Shown: piece after piece, positions 15,433 through 24,761 of the stretch
Layout of the letters: each line of letters begins with the position of its first letter
Numbering within the stretch: the first letter of the stretch is position 1
IMG/VR virus record: IMGVR_UViG_3300023099_000012
Location: 1 to 41,913 of that record
Origin: a virus
DNA: 41,913 bases
Reading direction: 5' to 3' (one strand)
Program-made: the position numbers and the translations under genes
Notes under the pieces: generated by a model
Told to the model about the DNA's origin: nothing
The model's database searches: none
Seen by the model: the letters and a program-made list of their open reading frames with translations, nothing else

Positions 15433-18030
15433 ATGGGAGAGAAATTTTACATACGCTTCGAATCAGAACTACCAGTACAGCAGTTTGACATTGACGAGCC
15501 GTTCGGATATTCCGATGCTTCTTTTGTGATAAAGCAGGAGGACAAGCGTTTTGCCCGTGACCTTTCTTTTTCCGATGGAGAAATCAAGATGGAATTCACG
15601 GACTTGAGAAATCACTACCTTAAAAAGATACTTTATTTCAATGACCGATATGGGTTTGAATCCAAGATAGTACTTGGTATTGTTTCAGGACTGGAAACGA
15701 TTGAGTTTGATTTCGATATGGTATCCGCAGAAACAGACGGATTGAAATTTTTCCGATGCAACGTTATTCAGGACAACAAGCAACAGATTCTGAAAAGAAA
15801 CAAAGAGGTCAAGGTAAATGTTTTTAGTGACAAGGACTTGTTCGGAAATCCAATCGAGCCACTTGTGACCGAAAAAATACTGATGAAAGCATTGCCGTCT
15901 TCAGAATACAGCGAGTGGGAACAGAAAAAACAGGCTCAGTTCAATGGCTCTAATTCGGGACAGACACTTTCTCCTAATATGTTTTTCGCCTTCAATTACA
16001 CCAATGCCGTGATCACTTCGGGGGTAAAAAACACCGTTTCCTATATTCAGGGAGAAAAAGTAATTTTAGGCAACAATACAGCCCAGACAAATTCCATAAA
16101 AGACTTCAAGTACATAATTGCGCAGGACAACATAAGCAAATTGAAATTTACCATAAAAGACGACAAGTTTACTTTTTCAAAGAGCAGCAACTTGCTGAAT
16201 TATACGGTAAGGACATTCTACCTGATATCTACAGACGAAAACTTTACCTACAACAACAAGGTACTTATAAAATCTCAGGTTTCGCCCTTGAATTACACGG
16301 TAAACTTCGAGGTTGAATTGTCGCTTTTGAGGGGACAGACATTATACTATTGGCACGAGGTAAAGCTTAACAGGATAAATATAGATGCAAACATAACCGT
16401 CACTAGCCTGGTTGGAGGCAAGGTAACCGCAGAAGGGATATCAACCTCTTACAATTCCGTAACTCCTGCATTGAGATTGTCGGACGTGATCAGGTATTGC
16501 ATAAAATCAATATCAAAACTGAACACGGTTATGCCTCGATTTGACTTCGGTGGCGAATACTACGATCAATATATTTTCAACGGAAATTTGCTAAGGAATA
16601 TCGAAAACGAGCCTTTCTACATCACGCTTAAGGACATCGAGGACATCTTGAACGAGCCAAAGGCAGATTATCAGATACAGCCTGACGATTCCGTTAGTGT
16701 AGGAATGTATGACGATTATTATAAAGATGTAGAGATAGCAAGATTCGACAATACCGAGTTTGACCAGTTCGTGAAAGGTTATAATCCAAGATTCACATTG
16801 AACACTGCAGAATTTGCTTTTTCTTCCTACCAGTCGGAAAAGGAAATTGACGAGCGAAACACAAAGAATACGGTACACGGAGAATTGCAGTTGAATTTCA
16901 AGAACGAGAATGCGGACAACAAGCACGAGGTTAAATTTGGATGGATTCGTGACGCCTATCTTATAGATTCGACACGCAGGAAAGCACTTGAAATTTCAGA
17001 CGATACGGCAACCCAAGACGACGACAAGTTCTTTGGCTTGGACGTTTTGCCAACAGGTAATTTTTCTGCGCCATTCAAGTTTACTGAAACCGCTTTTCTG
17101 CAGCACAGCTACAATCCCGAAAATCAAAGGCTGACTATCAGGAATGATGGAAGTTTCAATTTCGTTCAGCTGGGAATATTGCAGAACAGTTTCGTTTCGA
17201 TACTGCAACCCGACCCGAACTGGGGATTTTACTCGGTTGTGGAAGTTGCACCGAATTACCTTGTCTTGCTTGGTGGCGGGGAAAATCCAAGAACCGCAAA
17301 CGATGGCGAAAGGTACACGACATTTCAATACTCTATCGCATTGAGTTCAATTTATGGCACGAACCGAACCAACGAGGGATTTTCTCAGATTGACAACATA
17401 GCAAACGGGCAGTCTTATTCGAACTTGAGATTCACGACAAAAAGGACAATAAACAAATACCATTCACGTTATTTGGCAACGGCAAACCTTTATCGAAAGG
17501 AACAGCCGATAGACGTGACATTTTACAAGAACAATCCCGAAGCGACAACAACATACGAGGGAATCACGATAAAGGAAGGAGAGGAATTTGTCCCGATTAA
17601 CCCGATACTTTCTCCTATATTGTTCCAGAACGCCATATTTATTGAGCCTTTGGAAACTTTCATAAGGCTGAAGAATAACATACGAACATTAAGGGGTTTC
17701 GTGAGGGCAATCGACAACAACGGTCACGTTATCAAGTTTTATCCAAAAGTGGTAGAATATCTGCCTTTGGGGGAGAAACTGAACATCCGGGAGGGAGAAG
17801 AAAAATACGAGCCTTCAATAATAAACATTGTCACGCAGAATAATGGAATCATAACCCTAAACGAATACACGTTATACGCCTTGAATTATGAAATAAACGA
17901 CCAAGAGGTAAGTTTCAAGGACAACGAGGGATATTTGCTTTACAACCCGATAATGTGGCACAGGGTATCGTTTAACGGCACATTGCCGACATCACTAAAT
18001 CAACTGAAAGAATGGCTATTAACTTTATAA
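15433..18030 (+). CDS. Tail-tip / distal tail protein, 865 aa
   Basis: Follows the tape measure by 3 bases. The N-terminus (MGEKFYIRFESELPVQQFDI...) and the many beta-rich stretches fit the large baseplate/tail-tip proteins that follow the tape measure in Bacteroidota siphophages. No enzymatic motif is visible. Its likely role is in the baseplate hub or as part of the tail tip contacting the spike, inferred from order. It overlaps the next gene by 19 bases. Confidence 0.7.
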   Translation: MGEKFYIRFESELPVQQFDIDEPFGYSDASFVIKQEDKRFARDLSFSDGEIKMEFTDLRNHYLKKILYFNDRYGFESKIVLGIVSGLETIEFDFDMVSAETDGLKFFRCNVIQDNKQQILKRNKEVKVNVFSDKDLFGNPIEPLVTEKILMKALPSSEYSEWEQKKQAQFNGSNSGQTLSPNMFFAFNYTNAVITSGVKNTVSYIQGEKVILGNNTAQTNSIKDFKYIIAQDNISKLKFTIKDDKFTFSKSSNLLNYTVRTFYLISTDENFTYNNKVLIKSQVSPLNYTVNFEVELSLLRGQTLYYWHEVKLNRINIDANITVTSLVGGKVTAEGISTSYNSVTPALRLSDVIRYCIKSISKLNTVMPRFDFGGEYYDQYIFNGNLLRNIENEPFYITLKDIEDILNEPKADYQIQPDDSVSVGMYDDYYKDVEIARFDNTEFDQFVKGYNPRFTLNTAEFAFSSYQSEKEIDERNTKNTVHGELQLNFKNENADNKHEVKFGWIRDAYLIDSTRRKALEISDDTATQDDDKFFGLDVLPTGNFSAPFKFTETAFLQHSYNPENQRLTIRNDGSFNFVQLGILQNSFVSILQPDPNWGFYSVVEVAPNYLVLLGGGENPRTANDGERYTTFQYSIALSSIYGTNRTNEGFSQIDNIANGQSYSNLRFTTKRTINKYHSRYLATANLYRKEQPIDVTFYKNNPEATTTYEGITIKEGEEFVPINPILSPILFQNAIFIEPLETFIRLKNNIRTLRGFVRAIDNNGHVIKFYPKVVEYLPLGEKLNIREGEEKYEPSIINIVTQNNGIITLNEYTLYALNYEINDQEVSFKDNEGYLLYNPIMWHRVSFNGTLPTSLNQLKEWLLTL

Positions 18031-19160
18031 GGATTGAATCCACGCTGGAAAAGGCGAACTACGAAAAGGAAAGTCCGATCGAGACATTCTTTTACGGAAA
18101 TGGTGTGCAACTGATTCCGAACACGGGAATGATAAGACAGACAACCGATTCCCCTGATGGTGTGGAATTGGAAGACTGGACTGTTGTCGTTTGCAGATGC
18201 GGGGAGGAACTGCAGGATATTACGGATTATTTCGATGTGGACAGGGTGTTTCAGGACAATATGGCACGACCGCAGATTGACTGGAGCATATCAAACTTGC
18301 CGTTTGATTTCGGTATGCAACCCGTTTACCTCAAGATATCGCAGGTGGGTGGGGAAGATTTCTACACTACGGCATTTTTCATAACGGCAGACGAGAGCCA
18401 ATTCGTGAGCCGATTTGATTACAAGCTAAAGGATAGCGATTTTATGCAGACCGTTCAGCTAATTACCTATTTTAGGCAATATATAAATGCGGACACGTTG
18501 GAAGTCTACTACCAGTCATCAAACAACATAAGCGTTACCAAATCGATACAGCAGGTCACTTTGGAAAAATGGGTCTTGCCTGTAACGTCAAACGATTTTC
18601 ACTTGAGATTCCGAAATATGATGAACTGCAAGTTTGTATATGTGAATCTTCAACGAACAGGACTTTACAAGGCACTGGAAATACCAGAATTGGAAGCATC
18701 GGAAAACTTCGGGGAAATAATCTACCAATTGTCATTTCAGGAAGAATATTACGACCCTAATTATGTCGCACCGATTCCCGATCCAGATCCCGTTGACTAT
18801 AAAGCCTATGTAAGAGGTTATACCGACCAATTCACTTATCAGGCTTTCGTCAGGATTCCCGCTTTCGGTGGTTTCACGACATTGGTAAGCAATTTCAGCT
18901 ATATAGGCTACAATGGCGGGATATTCCCTTTTATAGACAGCGTGGCCACATCGGACAACATAAACCTGACAGCTGAGCAGACTATGTTTTTCATCGTTGC
19001 CCAGCAGATGCACGTGGGAGGTTTCGAGGTAACATTGTCCGACGGCTTGAATCAGGCAAAAGTCAATTTCAACTCAAACGGAAACCCTTTGGTATTTACG
19101 TATTCCGAATTAAAAAATGGAATCGAAAAAGAAGTAGAAGTAACAATAACATATTTATAA
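18012..19160 (+). CDS. Tail-tip protein, 382 aa
   Basis: A beta-rich protein (GQ-type strands, WTVVVCRCGEELQDITDYFD, YLKISQVGGEDFYTTAFFI) with a Pro/Asp linker PIPDPDPVDYKAYV near residue 260, before a compact C-terminal domain. The two-part structure suits a tail adaptor carrying a receptor-contact domain. It lies between a tail-tip protein and the spike. No family named. Confidence 0.65.
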   Translation: MAINFIRIESTLEKANYEKESPIETFFYGNGVQLIPNTGMIRQTTDSPDGVELEDWTVVVCRCGEELQDITDYFDVDRVFQDNMARPQIDWSISNLPFDFGMQPVYLKISQVGGEDFYTTAFFITADESQFVSRFDYKLKDSDFMQTVQLITYFRQYINADTLEVYYQSSNNISVTKSIQQVTLEKWVLPVTSNDFHLRFRNMMNCKFVYVNLQRTGLYKALEIPELEASENFGEIIYQLSFQEEYYDPNYVAPIPDPDPVDYKAYVRGYTDQFTYQAFVRIPAFGGFTTLVSNFSYIGYNGGIFPFIDSVATSDNINLTAEQTMFFIVAQQMHVGGFEVTLSDGLNQAKVNFNSNGNPLVFTYSELKNGIEKEVEVTITYL

Positions 19161-19162
19161 AA

Positions 19163-22100
19163 ATGGTAAAGATAACACAGGAAACTGCAGGTTATTTCAC
19201 TTTCGAGCTAGACGGTGTGGTAATCGCAAAAAACATAAGAAACGACCTTTTCATTAGAAACGATGGTGGCATATTTCGTTGCGATTTCAAGACCGCAACG
19301 GGCGCAAACATATTATCCAAACAGCGAATAATGCTTTCAGATGTGACGGTTGTGACGGATACGGGTGTTGAATATCCACCTTTCGCCACTCCAAACGCCT
19401 TGTTTTTGGCTTTGATAGAGGTGGGTTATTTCGACTGGATGGGTACTTTTAGTGGAGGTGGTGGTTCTGTCGGAGTAGTAAGATTCAAAGATTTACTTGA
19501 CGCTTTTAATTATCCGGGAAATGACGGAAAAGTTCCGGTAGTTAACGAAGCGCAGAATAGGCTTGACCCACAGGTATTATTTAACATAAAAAACTTTTCA
19601 GAGCTTTACGATGTTTCGTCGATAGCAATTGACGCATCTTTGCAGAACAAGACTTTGACCGTGTTGCCGATAACCAACGGCACGGAAACAATATACAAGA
19701 TTGCTTGGGTTGATTTTCCGACACCAAACAACATACCTCAGGATGGATTTATAACGCTCGGAACTCAGTCTTTGGTGGATGGGGAATTTACTGCAAGCGT
19801 GGGTTATACTTGGAGAATATCAGGCGGTTTGTTTGGTAATTCGGAAGAGTATAGTGAAACTATTGAACCCGAAGAGCCGGGTAGCTATCGAAAAGACAAG
19901 ATAGTGGTAACACAGGATGGGGAAAACCCATTCCAATATATACCAGGAATACCAAGCGGGGACGAGAATTCCGCACTAGAACCACAAACGCCTCCAGGTA
20001 CGCTGCAACTCACTACCATTGATATTTTTGGAGATGTTATAACAAACGGTGGGGAAAACCCTATCATAGGGACTGATTACATAACAAAACTATCTCAGTC
20101 GGATGTATTAATCAACACTTCATCTTCTGCCATAACTCTTAATTTAGACCAAAACGGGAAGAACAGATACAGGATTCAATCTACCGGGGCAAACGCTCAC
20201 ATCTTGGGTATCTCAAAAATAGATGCTGGAATAGTTATCCCGAATCAGGATTACCCATACAACGGAAAAGAGATATTGATTTGCAATGAAAAGGTAACTG
20301 ATTTAATTGTTGATGCAGGTACACCGACATCTTCATTATACGCATTTGAAAAATCATTGACAATTCCACCTGATGGAATCGCTACTTTTAAAATGTACGA
20401 ATCGGAAGGATTGTGTAAATTGAAAAGCACTAATTTTTCTATTGTTGGGGAGTTTATCCCATTGTCAGGAACAGAAGAGGGAAGACCTATTACTGGAAAT
20501 TTGGAGTTTTCAGATACTGATAATATTGGAATATCTAACGCTGCTGGAAACTTATACCATAATTTTTTTACTGATGATGGTTTTAACGAAATAGGAGGTG
20601 CATTGAATTTACTAACTCCTAATGGGTTATTTACTTTTGGAACAGGGGAAAAGGGTATAGTTGGTTCAGAAGAATTCGACAAGCAAGCAGACAGAAATGC
20701 ATTTGCGCAGTTAAGCGATGTTGCTTTTGTAAGCGTAAAATGGTTTGGGGCAAAAGGGGACGGAATCACTGATGACACGGAATCTATTCAAGATGCAATT
20801 GACAGTATAAACAATCAAGGAGCAACTCTATATTTTCCTGCTGGTAAATACTTAGCTACACAACTTAATGTTAATGAGCAAATAATATTTAGAGGTGATG
20901 GTGTTCCGAGTTTAGGGTTAAATATAGACACTCCAACAGGATCTGAGTTTGAGCCTATCGGAAGCGTAATAATTTCGAATAGTAGCACACAAGATTTATT
21001 GGTTTCCAATTCTTATGGAGTTTCATTCAAGGACATTGCATTTTGGAACAATAGCGTAAACGAACCCACAGCAGGTGTTGGAGTAAGATTATTAAATGCA
21101 GGTTCTTTTGTTGCAGACAATCTTCAGGTTAAAGGATTTTATACTAATCTTGAAATATATCAAGGTACAAGATGGGCAATATCAAATAGTAATTTTTTCT
21201 ACCCGAAAAACACAGGAATATACATCCACAATGATACTGATGTACCAGGATTTACAGACACGGGAGATACATCTATTACGGGTTGTAATATAATCACAGA
21301 TAAAGATGGAGTTACAGGTATAAGGTATGAAAGTTCTGGTGGTCTGAAAATCAGCAATACCAAAATAAATCCTTCTAATTTAACAAGGGTAGGAATTCCT
21401 ATTGATGTGTTTATAACTGGTTCTACATCTATTTTATTATTAGCAAATAACTCTTTTGAAGGATTCAATCAATATGGTGTTAGAATTAGACACGATGTTG
21501 ACAAGGCATTCGGACAAGTCGTAATAACAGGAAATCAATTCTTTCCGGTTGCCAACAGTATTACAGGAAATTGCATTTATGCGGAGGATTTAGATATAAT
21601 GACAATTGTAGGCAACTCATTCAATAATAGAGGTTATACTAATTCTAATCCAGCCGTTAGGCTTGTCAATTGTTCCAACTTGACTGTCGACCCAAACACT
21701 TACGCTTATTGGGAAACTGGTATTTCTTTGGAAGATTGCACGGGTTACAACAGGCCGCTGCTTGAGAATGGCAACCAGACAAAAAATGGAAGTCTTGTCA
21801 TAAAGAGTGATGCAGATTTTTTTCCTTTTGCTGTCGGTGGAGCAGGAGGAACGGATTATTTCGCAATAGGAAATATATACGGTAAGCCATCTATTCAGGG
21901 TGTTGATATATTAGGAAATGCAGTAGATATATGTTTTCAAGAAATTGGAGGAAATGGGATATTTGGAGGGGCAGTTCAATTGGCAAACGCAACCGCATCA
22001 AACCAAGCTGCAGCATTAGGGCAGATTGTAGCCAACGTAAATTCATTGGCAGCAACGTTAAATCTAGCCACAACCGCAAGGACAAACTATTACCAGCACA

Positions 22101-22309
22101 CGGGAACAGGCGCAACTTGGCAACTCCCTGACGCAACCACAAACGTAATGAACAGGATAGTCTGCACTCACAAGGGTAGCGGTGTCTTGACCATATCCTC
22201 AACCGGCAGTCAGATTTGGGAAAGTGGTAGTGCATCACCTACTTATGTCGCTTCAGTCGGGGAATCTGTAAACCTTTATTCGGATGGGGTGAACTGGATC
22301 GTTTTGTAA
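19163..22309 (+). CDS. Tail spike with pectate-lyase-like beta-helix
   Basis: A 1048-residue protein. Residues 1-180 form an attachment domain, and about 180-510 are beta-rich. From residue 525, VKWFGAKGDGITDDTESIQD is the classic start of a Pectate_lyase_3 / parallel beta-helix depolymerase domain, continuing with Asn/Gly-rich coils to about residue 870. The C-terminal about 90 residues (YYQHTGTGATWQLPD...) form a separate beta domain seen at spike ends. It probably binds or degrades host surface glycan. The catalytic residues cannot be assigned by eye. Confidence 0.85.
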   Translation: MVKITQETAGYFTFELDGVVIAKNIRNDLFIRNDGGIFRCDFKTATGANILSKQRIMLSDVTVVTDTGVEYPPFATPNALFLALIEVGYFDWMGTFSGGGGSVGVVRFKDLLDAFNYPGNDGKVPVVNEAQNRLDPQVLFNIKNFSELYDVSSIAIDASLQNKTLTVLPITNGTETIYKIAWVDFPTPNNIPQDGFITLGTQSLVDGEFTASVGYTWRISGGLFGNSEEYSETIEPEEPGSYRKDKIVVTQDGENPFQYIPGIPSGDENSALEPQTPPGTLQLTTIDIFGDVITNGGENPIIGTDYITKLSQSDVLINTSSSAITLNLDQNGKNRYRIQSTGANAHILGISKIDAGIVIPNQDYPYNGKEILICNEKVTDLIVDAGTPTSSLYAFEKSLTIPPDGIATFKMYESEGLCKLKSTNFSIVGEFIPLSGTEEGRPITGNLEFSDTDNIGISNAAGNLYHNFFTDDGFNEIGGALNLLTPNGLFTFGTGEKGIVGSEEFDKQADRNAFAQLSDVAFVSVKWFGAKGDGITDDTESIQDAIDSINNQGATLYFPAGKYLATQLNVNEQIIFRGDGVPSLGLNIDTPTGSEFEPIGSVIISNSSTQDLLVSNSYGVSFKDIAFWNNSVNEPTAGVGVRLLNAGSFVADNLQVKGFYTNLEIYQGTRWAISNSNFFYPKNTGIYIHNDTDVPGFTDTGDTSITGCNIITDKDGVTGIRYESSGGLKISNTKINPSNLTRVGIPIDVFITGSTSILLLANNSFEGFNQYGVRIRHDVDKAFGQVVITGNQFFPVANSITGNCIYAEDLDIMTIVGNSFNNRGYTNSNPAVRLVNCSNLTVDPNTYAYWETGISLEDCTGYNRPLLENGNQTKNGSLVIKSDADFFPFAVGGAGGTDYFAIGNIYGKPSIQGVDILGNAVDICFQEIGGNGIFGGAVQLANATASNQAAALGQIVANVNSLAATLNLATTARTNYYQHTGTGATWQLPDATTNVMNRIVCTHKGSGVLTISSTGSQIWESGSASPTYVASVGESVNLYSDGVNWIVL

Positions 22310-22326
22310 ATTTAAAACCAAACATA

Positions 22327-23229
22327 ATGAAAAACAAATTATTTATTTTTTTGATATTGACTTCCTTCAATATTCAGGCTCAGGTTTCTAACAGATTATT
22401 GCCAGTTCAGAACGTGCATTTGAGCGTTTCTCCAAACAATTTCGTTTACACAGTCCCACCGACGGATAATCGGTTTTACGTTGCCTCTATGGACGCTTTG
22501 AGATTGAAAACCTTTAACGTTTCAGGATTAAATGACACGGTAAAGTCTATAGGGGATTTAAGATACAAGCCAACTGCATACGTCCCGACTTGGACAGAAA
22601 TAACCTCAAAACCTGATCTAAGGACAAAGGCAGAAAACGACACGTATTACAAACCAATAAGCTATGTGCCTACAAAAACAGATGTCGGATTGTCAAACGT
22701 TGACAACACCAGCGATTTAAACAAGCCTATTTCAACTGCAACGCAAACGGCACTAAATGGAAAGTTAAGCGCAGAAATCGACGGAAGCACAACCAACGAG
22801 ATACAGTCGTTGTCACTGGTAGGTAGCACATTGAGTTTAAGCTTGTCAAATAGCGTGGTATTGCCATTAAACACCGTTACGATAACTGCACCTACTCGAA
22901 CATTGAACACCAATTTCACAATTTCAACCACCAAAAATGCAGATGTTTTCTATACCGTGACTTGCTCTGCTACCAATCCGTTATTAGTGGGTTCAAGTTC
23001 CGCAATGGCATTTCTTGAATATTCTACGAATGCAGGAAGCACTTGGAATATTGTTTCGCAAAATGGGAATACCAACTCGGTTGCATTGGCGGTTTCGGTT
23101 CAGCTCACAAATGCACAGACAGGTGTTTTAAGCGGTTCTGTTCCTGCAAACGCATTGGTTAGGATAAGAAGTGCTATTAGCGGAACTGCAAGCGTTGTAT
23201 TGAACGCCTCGCAGGAAAAAACATATTGA
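22327..23229 (+). CDS. Fibre-like protein with apparent signal peptide
   Basis: MKNKLFIFLILTSFNIQAQV reads as a Sec type I signal peptide with cleavage after QA. It is followed by fibre-type repeats: YVPTWTEITSKPDL and YVPTKTDVGLSNVDNTSDLN, the latter close to the DVGLGNVDNTSDxxKPVS repeat of phage tail fibres. The C-terminal 150 residues are Ser/Thr-rich beta sequence. A tail fibre with a signal peptide is odd. It may be exported, or the hydrophobic N-terminus may be used for assembly. Confidence 0.7.
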   Translation: MKNKLFIFLILTSFNIQAQVSNRLLPVQNVHLSVSPNNFVYTVPPTDNRFYVASMDALRLKTFNVSGLNDTVKSIGDLRYKPTAYVPTWTEITSKPDLRTKAENDTYYKPISYVPTKTDVGLSNVDNTSDLNKPISTATQTALNGKLSAEIDGSTTNEIQSLSLVGSTLSLSLSNSVVLPLNTVTITAPTRTLNTNFTISTTKNADVFYTVTCSATNPLLVGSSSAMAFLEYSTNAGSTWNIVSQNGNTNSVALAVSVQLTNAQTGVLSGSVPANALVRIRSAISGTASVVLNASQEKTY

Positions 23230-23230
23230 T

Positions 23231-23440
23231 ATGAGATTTCTGAATCAATTCAAGATACAGAATGTTATAGCTGTTATAGTCATAGCAGGGGGATATGTAA
23301 TCATTTCCTTTGTCGAAGTATCAGAAAGCGAATCACAGCAGATAAACAATCTTATGTTGATAGTGGTGGGTTATCTCTTCGGGAGTTCCAAATCCTCCAA
23401 TACGAAAGACGAGACCATTTCCGACCTAAGCAAGAAATAA
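23231..23440 (+). CDS. Small membrane protein, possible holin
   Basis: A 69-residue protein with two hydrophobic segments (NVIAVIVIAGGYVIISFVEV and NLMLIVVGYLFGSS) and a charged C-terminal tail (DETISDLSKK). The size and topology suit a class II holin. It ends the late tail operon, just before a terminator. The endolysin is 3.3 kb away with other membrane genes beside it, so the holin call is tentative. Confidence 0.6.
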   Translation: MRFLNQFKIQNVIAVIVIAGGYVIISFVEVSESESQQINNLMLIVVGYLFGSSKSSNTKDETISDLSKK

Positions 23441-23443
23441 TCT

Positions 23444-23470
23444 AAACCTCCTTTAATCGGGAGGTTTTTT
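23444..23470 (+). terminator. Rho-independent terminator after late operon
   Basis: Perfect stem AAACCTCC / GGAGGTTT with a short loop, followed by a T run. Ends the 10.7-23.4 kb tail operon. Confidence 0.92.
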
Positions 23471-23523
23471 GTTTTAATATGTTAAAGTTTATATTTAAGT
23501 TGTATTTAATTAATTAAGTTGCA

Positions 23524-23567
23524 TATATTTGTACTCAGATAGTAACACAACATTAAAACACAATATT
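23524..23567 (+). promoter_or_regulatory. Promoter and short leader, duplicated at 30050
   Basis: Box TATATTTG at 23524-23531. The following 5' UTR (GTAC.CAGATA...ACATTAAAACACAATATT) up to the ATG is nearly identical to 30057-30090, with one substitution and a 3-base difference near the start. The shared leader implies co-regulation of the operons at 23.5 and 30.1 kb. Confidence 0.75.
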
Positions 23568-23777
23568 ATGAAACTTTCAAAATCAAGACTTCAAAATTTA
23601 ATTTCTGAAAACAATAGAGAAATATTACTTTATACAAGATTGATTTCTGAAAAAACGGCTATTAAAAACGAATACGGTTATGAAGAAAAAGGCGAAGAAA
23701 TTTCGAGATATGAAAACCTTTTAAAATTAGCTAACGAAACTAAATCGGATATTGAAAATGGAAAATATTATTGCTAA
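23568..23777 (+). CDS. Hypothetical protein, 69 aa
   Basis: ATG 23568 lies at the end of the shared leader. An upstream in-frame extension would run back through the promoter and is rejected. It is a charged helical protein (MKLSKSRLQNLISENNREIL), first gene of a string of small genes. No family recognised. Confidence 0.65.
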   Translation: MKLSKSRLQNLISENNREILLYTRLISEKTAIKNEYGYEEKGEEISRYENLLKLANETKSDIENGKYYC

Positions 23778-23979
23778 AGACTTAAGAGTTTTAAACTCTT
23801 TAAAATCAAAGCTTTTTAATAACGGTGTAGTTATTGAAAATTATACTAAAGAAAAAGCAATTGAAGTTATAAACAGATGTTGCGGTGTTTCGGTTCTTGC
23901 TTATATTTTTGACAAATACGAAAGTGAGATCGTAAAAGATTTAAAAACGCAAAAAGATTATTTGGCTTGGATTCAATAA
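23758..23979 (+). CDS. Hypothetical protein, 73 aa
   Basis: Starts at ATG 23758, overlapping the previous gene by 20 bases. It is helical (MENIIAKDLRVLNSLKSKLF) with adjacent cysteines in INRCCGVSV. No family recognised. Confidence 0.6.
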   Translation: MENIIAKDLRVLNSLKSKLFNNGVVIENYTKEKAIEVINRCCGVSVLAYIFDKYESEIVKDLKTQKDYLAWIQ

Positions 23980-23981
23980 AA

Positions 23982-24007
23982 CGGTAACAACCCGACCGAA
24001 ACGGGGC
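23982..24007 (+). promoter_or_regulatory. H-type pseudoknot, copy 1
   Basis: CGGT (23982-23985) pairs with ACCG (23995-23998), and CCCG (23991-23994) with CGGG (24002-24005), crossing. It shares the frame ACGGTAA...ACCGA.AACGG.GGCA with copies at 30471 and 30569. It lies between a stop codon and the gene at 24025, so it is probably a cis-acting mRNA element. Confidence 0.6.
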
Positions 24008-24024
24008 ATAAGTAAAAAAAAACT

Positions 24025-24174
24025 ATGGCGAACGAAAATAAAGCAGGCAGACCATTAAAATACGGTCAAAAAACAGTCAGAATTGTGAAATTTGTTCCTG
24101 CATCGAAATTGGAAGAGATCGAAAACAAGATCGACACAATTATAAAGGAATACGAAACACCTAAAATAAAATAG
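24025..24174 (+). CDS. Small basic protein, 49 aa, possible DNA-binding
   Basis: Starts MANENKAGRPLKYGQKTVRI; the GRPLKYG segment resembles an AT-hook-like or ribbon-helix-helix N-terminus, followed by a strand (TVRIVKFVPA) and a helix (SKLEEIENKIDTIIKEY). It is similar in layout to the protein at 39713. It is preceded by pseudoknot copy 1. A regulatory role is plausible but unproven. Confidence 0.65.
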   Translation: MANENKAGRPLKYGQKTVRIVKFVPASKLEEIENKIDTIIKEYETPKIK

Positions 24175-24176
24175 TT

Positions 24177-24389
24177 ATGGAAGAAAAACACAACGAAAAA
24201 AAAATAAGAAAATCAGAAATGACATTAAGAGATTATTTCGCTAATTCTGCAATGCAAGCTTCTTTAACAAGTCCTGAATTAATGGAAATTGTAACCATTA
24301 AAGATATACAGGACAGTAGCTGTTTTGATGCCTTAGCGAGATCGAGTTATAAAGTTGCAGACGCAATGCTTAAACAACGTGAGTTATGA
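24177..24389 (+). CDS. Small conserved phage protein, 70 aa
   Basis: The pattern DYFANSAMQASL...ALARSSYKVADAMLKQREL matches a small protein family common among phages and prophages (DYFAAxAMQ...YxxADAMLxxRE), of unknown role. It overlaps the next start by 4 bases. Confidence 0.75.
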   Translation: MEEKHNEKKIRKSEMTLRDYFANSAMQASLTSPELMEIVTIKDIQDSSCFDALARSSYKVADAMLKQREL

Positions 24390-24649
24390 GTTATTTCAAA
24401 GGGACACAGGGAGTTTGGTTGTTAAACGAAAAACACAACACCATAGTAGATTGCAATGAGTACGGAATTGCTCAAGAACACGGAGTTCTAAATGGGGAAC
24501 AATGGATTTATAATGCCTTGTTAATTTCAAAAGCACCGGAATTATTGGATTTATTGTTTGAAATAGAACAATGCCTATCTTCTGAAAGTGAAATAGAATT
24601 TTATAAAGAAAAAATAAGAAAACTAATGAAAGAAGCAACCCAACTATGA
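24386..24649 (+). CDS. Hypothetical protein, 87 aa
   Basis: MSYFKGTQGVWLLNEK... then ALLISKAPELLDLLFEIEQ, the latter typical of small phage proteins with NAxLIxxAPELLExL. Unknown role. Coupled by ATGA overlaps on both sides. Confidence 0.7.
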   Translation: MSYFKGTQGVWLLNEKHNTIVDCNEYGIAQEHGVLNGEQWIYNALLISKAPELLDLLFEIEQCLSSESEIEFYKEKIRKLMKEATQL

Positions 24650-24756
24650 ACGACAAACTAAAGAAATACGCACGTTGTCAGCTATTCAAGGACTTGATAA
24701 TAATTATTTCAGTTGTGTTTTTTGTTTGGTTTATTTATGTTCAATTAAAAAATTAA
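24646..24756 (+). CDS. Small single-pass membrane protein, 36 aa
   Basis: ATG 24646 overlaps the previous stop (ATGA). The product is a basic N-terminus (MNDKLKKYARCQLFKD) followed by one membrane segment (LIIIISVVFFVWFIYVQL). The tight coupling supports it as real. Function unknown. Confidence 0.6.
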   Translation: MNDKLKKYARCQLFKDLIIIISVVFFVWFIYVQLKN

Positions 24757-24761
24757 GTGTT

